Source of the DNA: an uncultured Eubacteriales bacterium
Lineage (GTDB): Bacteria > Bacillota > Clostridia > Oscillospirales > Oscillospiraceae
Reading direction: 5' to 3'
DNA: 8,134 nt
NCBI GenBank assembly: GCA_900548615.1
Contig: URKW01000086.1
Coordinates: forward strand, 1-8,134
In this document: positions 7,021 through 8,134 of the stretch, in pieces
Layout: each line of letters begins with the position of its first letter
How positions within the stretch are numbered: position 1 is the stretch's first letter
The notes under the pieces: generated by a model
Told to the model about the DNA's origin: nothing
What the model saw: the letters and a program-made list of their open reading frames with translations, nothing else
Database searches by the model: none
Program-made: the position numbers and the translations under genes

Positions 7021-8060
7021 GCTTCGTCGAGCTTGCCCCGTGCGTGGAGCACGTCGTCCGCCGTCAGGGCCATCAGGTCGTCGCGGGTGACGTTTTCCAT
7101 TTTAGCAAGGCGGTTGTTCTGAGCCACCAGAATATGCTCAAAAATATTCCGCACGCCGCGGGCATTGCCGAAGCTGTCTCCGGCGGCGCTCTCCTCGGCG
7201 ATGTAGTCCCGTACCAGCGGCTCGGCTTCGGCGGTCAGCACGTAGCCCTTGCCGCAGCGCATCTTGAAAATGGCCATCATCTCGTCGGTGGTGTAGTCGG
7301 GGAACAGCAGAAAGCGGTTGAAGCGGCTCTCCAGACCGGGGTTGGAGTGGATGAACTTCTCCATCAGGTCGGTGTAGCCCGCCACGATCACCACCAGATC
7401 GTCCCGGTGATCCTCCATGGCCTTCAGCACCGTGTCGATAGCCTCCTGACCGAAGTCGTTCTCCGACTTGCCGTTGAGGGCGTAGGCCTCGTCAATGAAC
7501 AGCACGCCGCCCATGGCCTTTTCGATGGCCTTCTGGGTCTTGATGGCCGTCTGGCCCACGTAGCCCGCCACCAGTCCGCTGCGGTCCACCTCCACCAGCT
7601 GGCCCTTGCTGAGAATGCCCAGCGAGCGGTAGATGCGGGCCATCATGCGGGCCATCATGGTCTTGCCGGTGCCGGGATTGCCGGTGAATACCATGTGGAG
7701 GGACATGTCGGTGGTGGGGAGGTCGTGCTTCCGGCGCAGCTTGTAGACCTGCACCATGTTGATGAGGCTGCGCACCTCGTCCTTCACCACGTCAAGGCCG
7801 ATGTAGCTGTCCAGCTCCTTCAGCAGATCCTCCATTTTTTCCGGCGGCGGCAGCTCCTCCTTGGGCTCCGCCTCCTTCTGGCCGGTGGAAACGGCGGCTT
7901 TTTTGCCGCCCGCTTCCGGCGTGGGCGCTTTGGGCGCGGCAGGGGCCTGAGGTGCGGCAGGTGCGCCCCAGAAATCGCTGTTCATCCGCTTCATGCCGTT
8001 TTCCGTCATGGAGCGGATCACGTCCAGCTGCTGCAAAATGATCTTATCCTTTTGATTCAT
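7017..8060 (-). CDS. SpoVK/CbbX-like AAA+ ATPase
   Basis: The 347-residue protein is a single-domain AAA+ ATPase of the CbxX/CfqX (SpoVK-like) family. Residues 1-32 are a short charged head. About 33-73 is a low-complexity Ala/Pro/Lys/Glu linker. From about 75 the AAA+ core begins with LLKELDSYIGLDVVKDEVRS. Walker A is GNPGTGKT (127-134), a pore-loop-like GYVGQT is at 166-171, Walker B is VLFIDEAYAL (186-195), the sensor-1 region is VIVAGYTDLM, and arginine-finger candidates are Arg246 and Arg249 in NPGLESRFNRF. Such proteins remodel protein complexes: SpoVK takes part in Bacillus spore maturation and CbbX reactivates Rubisco. The substrate here is unknown. ATG 8060 has AGGAGG 7 nt upstream. 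The gene shares a 4-nt overlap with the RluA-family gene downstream. No clear promoter is visible in the 74 bases left. Confidence 0.92.
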   Translation of the reverse strand: MNQKDKIILQQLDVIRSMTENGMKRMNSDFWGAPAAPQAPAAPKAPTPEAGGKKAAVSTGQKEAEPKEELPPPEKMEDLLKELDSYIGLDVVKDEVRSLINMVQVYKLRRKHDLPTTDMSLHMVFTGNPGTGKTMMARMMARIYRSLGILSKGQLVEVDRSGLVAGYVGQTAIKTQKAIEKAMGGVLFIDEAYALNGKSENDFGQEAIDTVLKAMEDHRDDLVVIVAGYTDLMEKFIHSNPGLESRFNRFLLFPDYTTDEMMAIFKMRCGKGYVLTAEAEPLVRDYIAEESAAGDSFGNARGVRNIFEHILVAQNNRLAKMENVTRDDLMALTADDVLHARGKLDEA

Positions 8061-8104
8061 TCTAATGCCTCCTGATGGGGAGTTTTTGACGGGCGGGGCG
8101 GGAG

Positions 8105-8121
8105 CCCCCCCCCCCCCCCCC
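8105..8121. repeat. 17-base C homopolymer near the right edge
   Basis: Seventeen consecutive C on the plus strand (G on the coding strand of the ATPase gene) lie 44 nt upstream of its start codon. Such tracts can be slippage-prone regulatory switches, but also a common sequencing or contig-end artefact. The nearness of the window edge favours caution. Confidence 0.6.
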
Positions 8122-8134
8122 TCCGTTCTCCCTG

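Noticed and set aside
7044..8075. Long plus-strand open frame opposite the AAA+ gene (343 codons)
   Set aside because: Antisense shadow of a gene with intact Walker A/B motifs; its product is low-complexity His/Leu/Val/Gly-rich with no family features.

Overview
The window looks like a GC-rich Clostridia chromosome, most likely Oscillospirales (Ruminococcaceae/Oscillospiraceae, gut type). The clues are strong AAGGAGG ribosome binding sites, TTGACA/TATAAT-type promoters, GC-rich third codon positions, a SpoVK/CbbX-like AAA+ ATPase, and a homoserine dehydrogenase and AsnRS of Firmicutes type. The assignment is inferred from sequence style and protein families; no search was run. The left edge cuts through a gene, and the right edge lies just beyond a 17-base C run.

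Left block, minus strand (1-3748): asnS (asparaginyl-tRNA synthetase), then trxA (thioredoxin), then a gene that starts as homoserine dehydrogenase. That last frame continues without interruption into the C-terminal part of a DUF2828/von Willebrand A-like protein and runs off the left edge. Each of the three genes has its own candidate promoter; those of asnS and the dehydrogenase are good and that of trxA is weak. A perfect 18-bp hairpin separates trxA from the dehydrogenase promoter.

Centre: a 201-bp divergent intergenic region (3749-3949) carries back-to-back promoters for asnS and for the plus-strand operon. Between them is a perfect 21-bp inverted repeat, and smaller dyads sit on both promoter/leader regions. 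The plus-strand operon (3950-6220) encodes a helix-turn-helix-fused PfkB-type pseudouridine kinase (psuK), pseudouridine-5'-phosphate glycosidase (psuG) and a small DUF1294 membrane protein. The first two should convert pseudouridine to uracil and ribose 5-phosphate. The genes are packed with a 1-nt gap and then a 16-nt overlap, and end in a hairpin.

Right block, minus strand (6373-8060): a SpoVK/CbbX-like AAA+ ATPase overlaps by 4 nt (ATGA) a short RluA-family pseudouridine synthase. A pseudouridine-making enzyme thus lies convergent to a pseudouridine-degrading operon. Two GC-rich hairpins fill the gap between the convergent units.

The strongest leads are the homoserine dehydrogenase::DUF2828 fusion (real fusion or assembly chimera), the long inverted repeat between divergent promoters, and the kinase with its own DNA-binding domain next to a dyad in its own leader. 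No mobile element, CRISPR array, tRNA or rRNA was seen. No gene-free stretch exceeds about 220 bases.
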